Origin: Cryptomeria japonica
Lineage: Eukaryota > Streptophyta > Pinopsida > Cupressales > Cupressaceae
Length of the DNA: 64,000 bases
Assembly (NCBI RefSeq): GCF_030272615.1
Contig: NC_081407.1
Span: 316,166,456-316,230,455, forward strand
Reading direction: 5' to 3'
The notes beneath the pieces were generated by a model. The model worked only from the letters and a program-made list of their open reading frames with translations, made no database searches and had not been told where the DNA came from. The translations under genes were made by a program, and so were the position numbers. Positions 35,515 through 46,533 of this stretch are shown in pieces. The first letter of the stretch is position 1. Every line of letters begins with the position of its first letter.

Positions 35515-36932
35515 TTGATCCAAGAAGCCTTTCATAAAGTGGTTCCTCATCCTTCTTATAAACCAAATGATATCACATTCTCACAAGATGAATTGCCTTC
35601 TATAGAGGTTAGAAATAGAGATGATCCCCTTATGATTACTCCTTGTATTTATGAACACAACATAAGAGCTACCTTAATTGATAATGGGTCAGCACTTAAC
35701 ATTTATTGTGTTATCTTATTAGACAAGATAAATTGGGATCATTCTTCTATTCAACCCAACCCTCTTTGTGTTTGTGGCTTTGATGTTCCTAGAGAGTCGC
35801 TTGGTATAGTCATATTACCTATCAAAGTAGGACCCGTTACTTACCTACTCCTATTCATGTCATGCCCAACCATCTTAATTATAACCTTCTTCTAGGTAGA
35901 CCGTGGATTCATGGTATGAAAGAAGTCCCTTCTACTCTTCATCACACAATCAAATTCATATATCGCAATGAAATTCACACAATCAAGGTTGATACTAATC
36001 CTTATGATTTTGTTCATGGTGAAGTAGGATGCATTTCTCCCTTTAATACTATGATTCCTTCAATAAAAAAATCTCCTATCAATGATGTTTCCTTAACAAA
36101 TAATTGGGGTAAATTAGAATTTATACCTTCCTTCAATGGGTATAATATCCCTCAATCTAAGAAGGAAGCCTTGAAGAAGCATTGTGTGTCATTTATCCAA
36201 ACATCTTCTAAATCAATTCCCACTTCTCCTTCCAACACATGTCTTGATGATGATGGGGGATTTTTAGACTTTAACACTAAGAATGAACCCTCTCCTCTAG
36301 ACATTCCAACAGATATACTTGATTCTATGCATGGATACAATGGGCATGGTTTAGGATGTATGCAACAAAGTTTTGATGGTCATGAGAAATCTACACCACA
36401 CTTTTCCCAAGAAGATCTAGGTTTCCAAAGTCCTCCTTTGTTGACATCCCCTCCTCCATTGTCTAATACTTCTATGTCTTCTTACAACTTCTCACCACAA
36501 CAAGAGAGTATTTTGTATGAGCTTATTAAAGCCAACTTTATTACTCTCCCTTTAAAGAATCATAAGAAAAATCAGCATAATTCTTTTTTTTGCAAGTATC
36601 ATCAAATCCCTGGCCATGCCACTAATGAATGCCATGATTTAGCAGATAAAATTCAACAACTTATTGTAACTAGTACCATTCAAATACTAGATGGCAATGA
36701 GTTGGACTCATATTTTTTCTTTCACATAATATTTAAGTTCCTATTATGTTGCTCCTCATTATGTGACACTAGTTGCTTGCTTATTGGGGGCTCATCGTCA
36801 TTCATGGTGGTACAATTTCAAGTGCAGTCATACTTTGGTAGCAGCATAATAGTATTTTTATTCTTGTCTCCATGCTTGGGGGGAAAGAATAGCCTTTCAA
36901 TCATCCTTTCTCACTTTCCCTTTGTGAAGTAG
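35515..36932 (+). pseudogene. pro: retropepsin followed by zinc-knuckle region, frameshifted
   Basis: The first frame (35515-35895) carries the protease active site ATLIDNGSALNI, so a catalytic Asp-Asn-Gly-Ser is retained. The second frame (from 35862) continues the domain with NLLLGRPWIHGM, so a frameshift at about 35860-35870 splits the protease. After a Ser/Pro-rich linker, CKYHQIPGHATNECHDLADK (about 36591-36650) forms the zinc-knuckle-like motif, here after the protease rather than before it as in the 2342-10247 element. The remaining C-terminus is hydrophobic and probably not coding. No polymerase follows. Confidence 0.75.
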
Positions 36933-38742
36933 GGCCTTTATTAAGGATCTCTTATCAATTGTGGAGATGTATATCCCTATTGAGGATCTCCTCCCTCTTA
37001 TTGGAACATGTATCTCTAATGAAGATCTTATCATGTCCTTATAAGTGCATATCCTTAATTGGACCTCTTCCTTAGGGTTTATTTAGTCTATAATCATTCA
37101 TCAAATTCTTCTCTTTATTGAGTTGTATCTTTTATAATGAACCCTTCTATATTGCAATATGCATCTCTGTTGAGTATCTTTTTCTTATTTTAGAAGAGTG
37201 TTTCTTTTATAGATGATCTCTCTTTGGTGTCCTTGTCTCCATGCTTGGGGGGCAAGAATAATGTTTCAACTCTCTCTCTTTTTCTAAAGATTGTCTTTTC
37301 TTTTGTTGAGTTCTATCTTTCATAATTTGATGTCATTTATTGCATAGAATTGTCCTTTATACAAGTGCATGAATGTTCCTTGTTTAGGATCTATTCTTTG
37401 TTTGAAATAGCACATCTCTTATGAACAATCTCCTTACTGAAAGTGTAAAATCCTAAGAATCTACTTTTTCATTAACATTGGAGAAGGTGTGTATTCTTAG
37501 TCCTCTTCTCCTTCCAAGACGTCATCTTTATTAAGGATCTCATCTACTCTTGGAGGTAGATATCTTTATGCAAAGATCTCTCCCCCCTTTGTTAATCATG
37601 CATCCCTCAAAAGGATCCCTTTACATTTGTTGCAAGATATCTCTTTTACAATTATCTCTTCCTTGCTTAAAGAAACAAAGCCTACTTAGGAATATTTATT
37701 TCTAGCTTGGAATGCATGCATTATTGATTAGCGGATATCTCCTTGGTGTTGAATGTGGGTGTCCTTGTTTCTATCTACCTCAAGAAATTAACATAGGACT
37801 ATGTTGACATATTAAGGTGGGGCATATATGTGGCCTCCTAGTTGCATTTTTTACTATCAATTATCAATTTGGGATTGTTGCATACTCATGTTTCATCCCT
37901 ATTTTTTCCATCATTTATGGGATTATTGCATCCTCATGCTTAATACTCATTTTATTTTGAGATTATTGCATCCTCATGCTTAGTCCTCATTTCATTTATC
38001 AACATGGGATTGTTGCATCCTCATGCTTAATTCCCATTTTATGCATCATTTGTCTTGTATGGGGTGCTCATTATCGAAATGAGATAAAAGGGTCTTACAC
38101 GAGATGCTTCATTCTTGAAACCAGACATCACTTGCACACACACATGAGGATGAATGGAACTAGCGAAACATGGCTAGACTATTCCTATTCTCCTCCCCAA
38201 CCTGGATCACCTACAAAAACATATCTAGGGCCAAGTATCCATGTCCTTTCTCATCATTCTTCTCATGGATCACCTAGAAAAACACATCTAGCACGTATAT
38301 GTGCTTGCTCTTTCCTTCTTCTCATGAACTCATAGCTTTGCTATTGGCAATTCATGGATGATGTGTGCTTTTCTCTTTTATGTGATCACTTGTGTTATTG
38401 AGATGACATTTTTCAAGAATGATATTAGTGGTTGAGACATTTTGATATTGATGTCTCTTTGGCTAGTTGACTTGAGGTCTTGTTTTTGGTCTTTAGCTTT
38501 TGTTGTGTGTCTTTTGCCTTTGTTTTCATTTTTGTCTTTGTTTGTCTTTTTATTTTTGTCTTCTTTTTTTTTGTGTGCCCTTGCATACGATTGAGTGAGT
38601 TAAGATCCTAAGATTGGGGGCTTGGTTCCTCGAAATTAGTGATGTTTTATACTCCTTGTGATTTTTCTCCACATTCCTCCTCTTCTTCATATCTCTTTTG
38701 TCTACTTTACCATGAGTATTTGCAAAAGATCATACTCCTGCT
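36933..38742. other. non-coding 3' part of the LTR element
   Basis: T-rich with no ORF of note. A ~55-bp unit with GGATTGTTGCATCCTCATGC recurs about four times between 37866 and 38045, and a CTCCATGCTTGGGGGG-AAGAATA segment occurs at about 36868 and 37227. It resembles decayed or never-coding filler where pol would be in an autonomous element. Confidence 0.7.
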
Positions 38743-38757
38743 AAAGTGGGGGCTAAA
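38743..38757 (+). other. polypurine tract
   Basis: AAAGTGGGGGCTAAA directly before the 3' LTR, identical to 3597-3611 (minus) of the other pol-less element. Confidence 0.9.
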
Positions 38758-39925
38758 TGTAGCATCCTAAATTGTACTCCCTTACAATTTAGTCCATATT
38801 TTGGGCCCTCACCTTAGTGTGTGTCCCCCAATGCCTAATTAATTCTTGAGTATGCCTTCATCATGCAAATATGGCTTCATTTTCATCTCATGCATTGCAT
38901 GGACCCTTAGTCTAACCCCAAAATAGGGTAGGACCAAGGCGTGGCACACTAGTCCTTGTTGGGACCAGAGCACCATGCTTTGGTCCCCCTTAATTGGGCC
39001 CTTCTTTGACCCCCTCTTGCATCTTCAAAAATAAGTGAGAAATCTCTCTCTGTGTCGGCCTATGTTAAAAAATTGGCATATTATTTGATGATCAAGTATA
39101 TAAGGAGGTTTTACCCTCTCATTTTGAGGGACAACACATCACATCATAAGTATACAAGGGTGAAATTGTGATCAAGCATTCAAGCATTGAAGTATTCATC
39201 ATCAAACATTTCTAGAGGTCTCCAAGGTTGCATTCTCCATTCATCAATTGTGGAGCATCATTACATCTTTCATTTGCAAGCATTTGTGTGTGATTAGGGT
39301 TTTGTCATGTGCATGTCATTTCATACAACACATGTGATTTCATTTAAAAGCATCATTATCAGCCATTGCAGATCTGAGGTATATCCTTCCATTATTTATT
39401 TTAGTATTTGCAATATTTCAATCAAGGTTAATTCTTAAACTGGGGTTTCACTTAGGCAAACCCCTATTCCCTAGTGTACAAGAAACATGTATGGAGTTGT
39501 GATCTTTGAAATATGAATTATTTGCATAGATGAATCAACCCTTTTTGGTGTGCAAAAAGTTAGGAGGACCAGACTGACAGGTGCTCCAGTCCTGACCTTT
39601 TTGGAGCTTTTTTGAGGGTTAGGTCCAAATCTACTTATATTCTTCATATCCAAGTGGGCACCTAAATTTGACAATAGTAGCTCACTATTTCTACATTTTT
39701 ACCTTCATTTTCAACACTTTAACCTAATTTCAGCAATTCAACTAATAAAAGAGGGTAAACAATTCGCATCCCTTGAATCCAAATAGTATTTTCGGTCCTT
39801 ATCATTGTTGGTTTGTGAATAAATCAATTGGATTCAATCCCTATGTTGAATGTAAAGGTCCCTAAGTAAAAATTAGTGGTTTTACTACATCTTTTGGGGG
39901 AAACCCTAATTTTTCACCCTTTACA
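38758..39925 (+). repeat. 3' LTR of the 31811-39925 element
   Basis: 1168 bp, same structure as 31811-32991 with scattered substitutions and small indels. Preceded by the PPT. Confidence 0.93.
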
Positions 39926-40408
39926 AAAAATATAGTCAAGTGTTGAATCTACATAGTAGTATGTGTCTTGTCTCATTGAGTAATAAGTTGTTTAAGGTTT
40001 TACACAAAAACATTCGATTCAATTATTTTTTCCTCTAAATATTAAAGAAAGTATATGCGTGGAATATGTGCTAGGTCTATACTAATCTATGAGAGGAAGT
40101 ATGCATGAAAACTAAATTGAACATATAGTAGACATTTCCTTCAACTCTTATTCCTTTTGAAATAAGTTTTTCGAACCTTCCTTTTCTGTACAAGGAAATA
40201 AACACAAAAGCAATATACTATAACATGATTATTTAAATGGGGGAAAACCTTTTAGGAGAAAAATTCTACATTCCAAAAAAACTCAATGTATTAATCAATA
40301 ACAAAATGATTGAAAAGTACTTGTACTATCTAGGCTTGATAGGTGTATCACCAATAAGAGATCTAGAACAATTTTGGCAACATAACAATACTTACAAAAC
40401 TTGCTATA

Positions 40409-40640
40409 TGTAATGTCATAAATTGTACACCTTGCAATTTCACATCACATAAGCCTCCCCTTTAGCTCAACAAAATCTACAAGTGTGCGATTAAATGATA
40501 ATTTAATCAAAGATGCTTATGTCTAACAAAGTGGAACCAATTTTTGGCCCTTGAGTCCAATTTTATTTGGACAATTATACTACACACATATGCGTACATG
40601 ACAAGCTAGTGTCTAGAAAAAATTCACATCTCAGTTGACC
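40409..40640 (+). repeat. LTR fragment related to the 16360 LTR
   Basis: Starts TGTAATGTCATAAATTGTAC, close to the LTR start at 16360, followed by a similar CACATCACATAAGCCTCCCC segment. No partner was found, so it is a truncated or solo LTR. DNA from 39926 to 40408 shows nothing recognisable. Confidence 0.5.
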
Positions 40641-40871
40641 ATTGGAGCATTACATTTCCTATAGTTTGTTAAATTAACATCCATGTCAACCAACCTGAGT
40701 GTTGCAAGTGAATCAAGACTTTCTATATTGATATTTGAACTTCTATTTTCATAAGAACTATCTCCAACAATCTCTCTTGTATTTTGTCTCATTTTTTGAG
40801 ACATGGTTAGCCATTTCTATTTTCTTGAAGCTCTCAATACCATATTGGCAAGCAACTTCGAAGATTTGAGG

Positions 40872-40977
<106 letters not shown>

Positions 40978-41192
40978 CATTGATGTGAAGATAACTCCAC
41001 CCTTAGACAATTTGTCTTGCTCAACTATAGGATATTAGTAAATTGTATATTTAAAGCAGTCTTTTAATCTTATTGTGTTGCCTTTCATTGAGGCATATAT
41101 ACCTCTTTTGTGTATTTTCATGTTATTTTTATTTTCATTTTTCTTGGCTATCCATGGAGGTGTATGTTGCACTTATGGATGTGTTTGTTGTG

Positions 41193-41221
41193 GGTATGTG
41201 CACCAAGTTGTGGTACCAAAA
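41193..41221. repeat. left terminal inverted repeat
   Basis: GGTATGTGCACC followed by AAGTTGTGGTACCAAAA. Inverted partner at 55730-55758. Confidence 0.65.
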
Positions 41222-41401
41222 GGGGGTCTTAACATGCCACTTTTTTTCTGAAATCAGCAAAGTCTGAACTTCAACGACAAATTGAAGATAGTTACACTCC
41301 AAATTTGAAGATGCAACAAGAACAAGAGTCAGAGTGCTTCGAGTCTACTTTCTAAACTACTATTTTTTTTTTTAAATGGTGGAGATTAAGGGCTTCAAAA
41401 A

Positions 41402-41468
41402 GGGGGGCCACAAAAAGTGGTCCTATTTTTATGCAAAAAACATAACATAGCGTCTGTTGTGGCCCCCC
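41402..41468. repeat. subterminal hairpin, left side
   Basis: GGGGGGCCACAA (41402-41413) pairs perfectly with TTGTGGCCCCCC (41457-41468). The stretch 41469-42060 has no other recognisable feature. Confidence 0.85.
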
Positions 41469-42060
41469 TAAAATGTTAAAAAAAAAATTGAATTTTTAAA
41501 ATCGCTTCAGTGAGAAATTAGCTAACACCTTGTAGTTTATGCCCGAATTTTCAGCTAATTTTTTAATGAGTATATGACTTTTTACTAATTTTCGAAGTGG
41601 ACACATCCTGAAAAATAGAAATTTGAGCGTGCTCCCCCCTAAAATCATTGAAAACAAATCAAGAATTAGAACTTTTTTTTTAAAATTGTGTAGAATGGAG
41701 TCTAGTTTCTAAAAATTTGATGAACGTGTAAAACTCTATACCCAAAATAGTGCATGTTGGTTTTTGACAAAAAACGGACACACTAACAAAAGAAATTATA
41801 GATGAAAGACTTAACGAAATCAAAATTTGAAATAAATTACATTTTTGGATAGCTAAGAGGGAGCTCAAGATTACCACGGTATTTTTTTTAACTTCATTGA
41901 AACATGTGCAAACCTGATGGAGAGCATGACCAAAAATATGTCAAAATTTTCAATGTTCTGACAAAAACATGTCTCTAGCTTGAAATGGTCATCCAAACCT
42001 TTGGGTTGGATGCCCAAGGCAAATCCAAACCATAGGTTTGGTGTTTCCCAAAGCGGGCCA

Positions 42061-42160
42061 TTTAGTGCTCGCCAAATATGGTGAGCGCCAAATGTGATGA
42101 ATGGATATTCCATTTGGCGCGCGCCAAATGTGGTCCATATTCCGCATTTGGCGCATGCCA
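42061..42160. repeat. ATTTGGCGC palindrome cluster, left of satellite
   Basis: Repeated inverted ATTTGGCGC/GCGCCAAAT motifs, including TTTGGCGCGCGCCAAA. A further pair lies at about 42385-42417. Comparable motifs reappear at 45860-46015 on the other side of the satellite. Confidence 0.8.
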
Positions 42161-42507
42161 AATAAGGATGAAGAGGGAGATAGCTCAAGGGATAGTAGAA
42201 TAAAGGAATTGTGAGAGCTAGAAAGGGGAGGGACAAATAAGAGTATGTATCTAAAAGAATGAAGAGCCCAAGAAGAGGTAAGGGGATAGAGAGAATATGA
42301 GATCTAGTTCATAGAGAGAGATGGAACTACGAGGGAAGGGAGATAAAGAAGGGAGAGGTGAGATGGGGGTTTCTATGTACACATTTGGCACTCTCCCTAT
42401 TTGGCGTGCACCAAATGTGGAATAGATACAAACTCTTCTATGTCCCTCCCCTCTCTAGCTCTCATCTCTTTCCCTTAGTTTTTTCCTCACTCCCTCCTCT
42501 CTCTAGG

Positions 42508-45500
42508 TCCTAAGGGGTCATAGGACACCATATGACCCCTTAGGACACAAAATAACCCCTAACGACACCTAAAGGGTCATATGGTGTCCTAAGGGGTCAT
42601 AGGACACCATATGACCTCTTAGGTTACCATAGGACCCATAACGACACCATAGGTTACCATACGACCCATAACAACACCTAAGGGGTCATATGGTGTCCTA
42701 TGGCCTCATAGGACACCATATGACCCCTTAGGTGTCCATACGACACATAAAGACACCATATTGTGTCCTAAGGGGTCATATGGTGTCCTAAGAGGTCATA
42801 GGACACCATATGACCCCTTAGGACGCCATACAACCCATAATGACACCATATTGTGTCCTAAGGGGTCATAAGACACCATACGACCCCTTAGGACACCATA
42901 CGACCCATAACAACACCGTATTGTGTCCTAGGGGGTCATATGGTGTCCTAGGGGTCATAGGACACCATATGACCCCTTACGACACCATACGACCCATAGC
43001 GACACCGTATTGTGTCCTAGGGGGTCATATGGTGTCCTAAGGGGTCATAGGAAACCATATCACCCCTTACGACACCATACTACCCATAACAACACATAAG
43101 GGGTCATATGGTGTCCTATGGCCCCATAGGACACCATATGACCCCTTAGGTGTCCATATGGTGTCGTTATGGGTCGTATTGTGTCCTAAGGGGTCATATG
43201 GTGTCCTAAGGGGTCATAAGACACCATATGACCCCTTAGGACACCATACGACCCATAACAACACCGTATTGTTTCCTAGGGGGTCATATGGTGTCTTAGG
43301 GGTTATAGGACACCATATGGCCCCTTACGACACCATACGACCCATAACGACACCTAAGGGGTCATATGGTCTCCTATGGCCCCATAGGACACCATATGAC
43401 CCCTTAGGTGTCCATAAAACCCATAACGACACCTAAGGGGTCATATGGTGTCCTATGGCCCCATAGGACACCATATGACCCCTTAGGTGTCCATAAAACC
43501 CATAACGACACCTAAGGGGTCATATGGTGTCCTATGGCCCCATAGGACACCATATGATCCCTTAGGTGTCCATACAACCCATAAAGACACCATATTATGT
43601 CCTAAGGGGTCATAGGACACCATATGACCCCTTAGGACACCATACGACCCATAACGACACTGTATTGTGTCCTACGGGGTCATATGGTGTCCTAAGGGGT
43701 CATAGGACACCATATGACCTCTTAGGACACCATATGACCCATAACGACACCATATTGTGTCCTAAGGGGTCATATGGTGTCCTAAGGGGTCATAGGACAC
43801 CATATGACCCCTTAGGACACCATACGACCCATAACAACATCGTATTGTGTCCTAAGGGGTCATATGGTGTCCTAAGGGGTCATAGGACACCATATGACCC
43901 CTTACAACATAATATGACCCATAACAACACCGTATTGGGGGTCATATGGTGTCTTAAGGGGTCATAGGACACCATATGACCCCTCACGACACCATACAAC
44001 CCATAACAACACCATATTGTGTCCTAAGGGGTCATATGGTGTCCTAAGGGGTCATAGGACACCATATGATCCCTTACAACACCATATGACCCATAACGAC
44101 ACCGTATTGTGTCCTAGGGGGTCATATAATGTCCTAAGGGGTCATATGATACCATATGACCCCTTACGACACCATACGACCCATAACGACACATAAGGGG
44201 TCATATGGTGACACAATACGGTGTCGTTATGGGTCGTATGGTGTCATAAGGGGTCATATGGTGTCTTATGACTCCTAGGACACCATATGACCCCTAGGAC
44301 ACAATATGGTGTCGTTATGGGTCGTATGGTGTCGTAAGGGGTCATATGGTGTCGTAAGGGGTCATATAGTGTCTTATGACCCCTTAGGACACCATATGAC
44401 CTCGGAGGACACCATACGACCCATAAAGACACCGTTTGGACACCTAAGGGGTCATATGGTGTCCTATGGCCCCATAGGACACCATATGACCCCTTAGGTG
44501 TCCAAACGGTGTCTTTATGGGTCGTATGGTGTCCTCCGAGGTCATATGGTGTCCTAAGGGGTCATAAGACACTATATGACCCCTTACGACACCATACGAC
44601 CCATAACGACACTGTATTGTGTCCTAGGGGTCATAGGACACCATATGACCCCTTACGACACCATACGACCCATAACAACACCGTATTGTGTCCTAGGGGG
44701 TCATATGGTGTCCTAAGGGGTCATAGGACATCAAATGACCCCTTACGACACCATACTACCCATGACGACACATAAGGGGTCATATGGTGTCCTATGGCCC
44801 CATAGGACACCATATGACCTCTTTGGTGTCCATACGGTGTCGTTATGGGTCGTATGGTGTCCTAATGGGTCATATGGTGTCCTATGGCCCCATAGGACAC
44901 CATATGATCCCTTAGGTGTCCATACGGTGTCGTTATGGGTCGTATGGTATCCTAATGGGTCATATGGTGTCCTAAGGGGTCATAAGACATGATATGACCC
45001 CTTACGACACCATACAACCCATAACGACACCTAAGGGTCATATGGTGTCCTATGGCCCCATAGGACACCATATGACCCCTTAGGTGTCCATACAACCCAT
45101 AAAGACACCATATATGTGTCCTAAGGGGTCATATGGTGTCCTAATGGGTCATAGGACACCATATGACCCCTTAGGACACCATATGACCCATAACGACACT
45201 GTATTATGTCCTACGGGGTCATATGGTGTCCTAAGGGGTCATAGGACACCATATGACCCCTTAGGACACCATACGACCCATAACGACACTGTATTGTGTC
45301 CTACGGGGTTATATGGTGTCCTAAGGGGTCATAGGACACCATATGACCCCTTAGGACACCATACGACCCATAACGACACCATATTGTGTCCTAAGGGGTC
45401 ATATGGTGTCCTATGGTCTTAGGACACCATATGACCCCTTAGGACACCATATGACCCCCTAGGACACCGTATTATGTCCTAGGGGGTCATATGGTGTCCT

Positions 45501-45780
45501 AAGGGGTCATAGGACCATATGACCCCTTATGACACCATACGACCCATAACGACACCTAAGGGGTCATATGGTGTCCTATGACCCCATAGGACACCATATG
45601 ACCCCTTGGGTGTCCATACGACCCATAATGACACCATATTGTGTCCTAAGGGGTCATACGGTGTCCTAAGGGGTCATAGGACACCATATGACCCCTTAGG
45701 ACACTATACAACCCATAACGACACCTAAGGGATCATATGGTGTCCTAAGACACCATATTATGTCCTAAAGAGTCATATGG
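42508..45780. repeat. 3.3-kb palindromic minisatellite
   Basis: Built from a ~20-bp unit GGACACCATATGACCCCTTA and its reverse complement in mixed order, with variants (ATACGACCCATAACGACACC). Runs of direct units alternate with inverted ones, so most of the array could fold into hairpins with CATATG or TTAGG-type centres. All ORFs in it (repeating GSYGVLRGHRTPYDPLGHH) are by-products of the repeat. It lies within the candidate DNA transposon between two clusters of ATTTGGCGC palindromes. Confidence 0.95.
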
Positions 45781-45859
45781 TTTAATTTTTATGGTTGTGG
45801 CTATCAAACTATAGGGTATAGAGTAGAAATTTATCAAAGGTTAAAAAATTTCAATGGAA

Positions 45860-46015
45860 GTCATTTGGCTAGCTCCAAATATGGCTATTTGGCGCTAGCC
45901 AAATGAGCTTCACAAAAAAAAGGTTATAGGGTAGAGAGTAGAAATTTATCAAAGGTAAAAAATTTCAATGGAAGTCGTTTGGCTAGTACCATATTTGGCG
46001 CTAGCCAAATGAGAT
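45860..46015. repeat. ATTTGGCGCTAGCCAAAT palindromes, right of satellite
   Basis: Two ~110-bp direct repeats (starting TATAGGGTA-AGAGTAGAAATTT near 45810 and 45927), each containing a TTTGGCGCTAGCCAAAT palindrome. Related in motif to 42061-42160. Confidence 0.8.
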
Positions 46016-46533
46016 GCACTAAAAAATAGTTATATGGTACCCTTGACCCGTGATCCAAGCCCACATTCTCTCATTTTGTCTTCTTTCTGCGCATGATCAG
46101 ACAAAAAAATGCTTTTTGCATGATGTTGACATTTTATGCAAGGTTATTTTATACAAGCTCTCCACCACCTTTTTTTTCATTTGGCAACGTCAAAGAGGAA
46201 GAACATAGTTTTTTTTATGAAATTTGAATAATTGAGGTAATATTTTCTTGTTTTTAGAATTCAAATACTTATTAAGTGTTATTTTGTTTAAATGTTAGAA
46301 TAAAAGTGTGAGTCAAAATTGATTATAATCCTATTAGATTTACATTAGATTTAACAATGCATTTGAAGGAAGTTGCATAAGAAAATTATTTGTTAAGAGG
46401 TTTAAAACAAAATTTGCAATTTCATACATCCTTTTTAAGATCAAATGAAATAATTTCAATTTCATATATCCATTTTAACATATGCATAATTAGGACAGTC
46501 ATAGATGCATAATTTCACTTTATTCTCTTTTAT

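Larger units (their letters stand above)
31811..39925 (+). mobile_element. second non-autonomous Ty3/Gypsy-like LTR retrotransposon (gag-pro only)
   Basis: 8115 bp. The LTRs are at 31811-32991 and 38758-39925, both TG...CA. The flanking 5-mers AAAAG and AAAAA agree at four of five positions, a weak target duplication. The order is 5' LTR, PBS, a tandem-repeat leader, gag-like ORFs, a protease, a zinc-knuckle region, a long non-coding 3' part, PPT and 3' LTR. No RT, RNase H or integrase is present. LTR-LTR differences are clearly more frequent than in the 2342-10247 element, so it is older. PBS, PPT and LTR ends match that element, placing both in one mobilisation group. Confidence 0.93.

Noticed and set aside
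42840-45422. Several ORFs with GSYGVLRGHRTPYDPLGHH repeats
   Set aside because: Translation of the palindromic satellite; the frame follows repeat length and ORFs occur on both strands.
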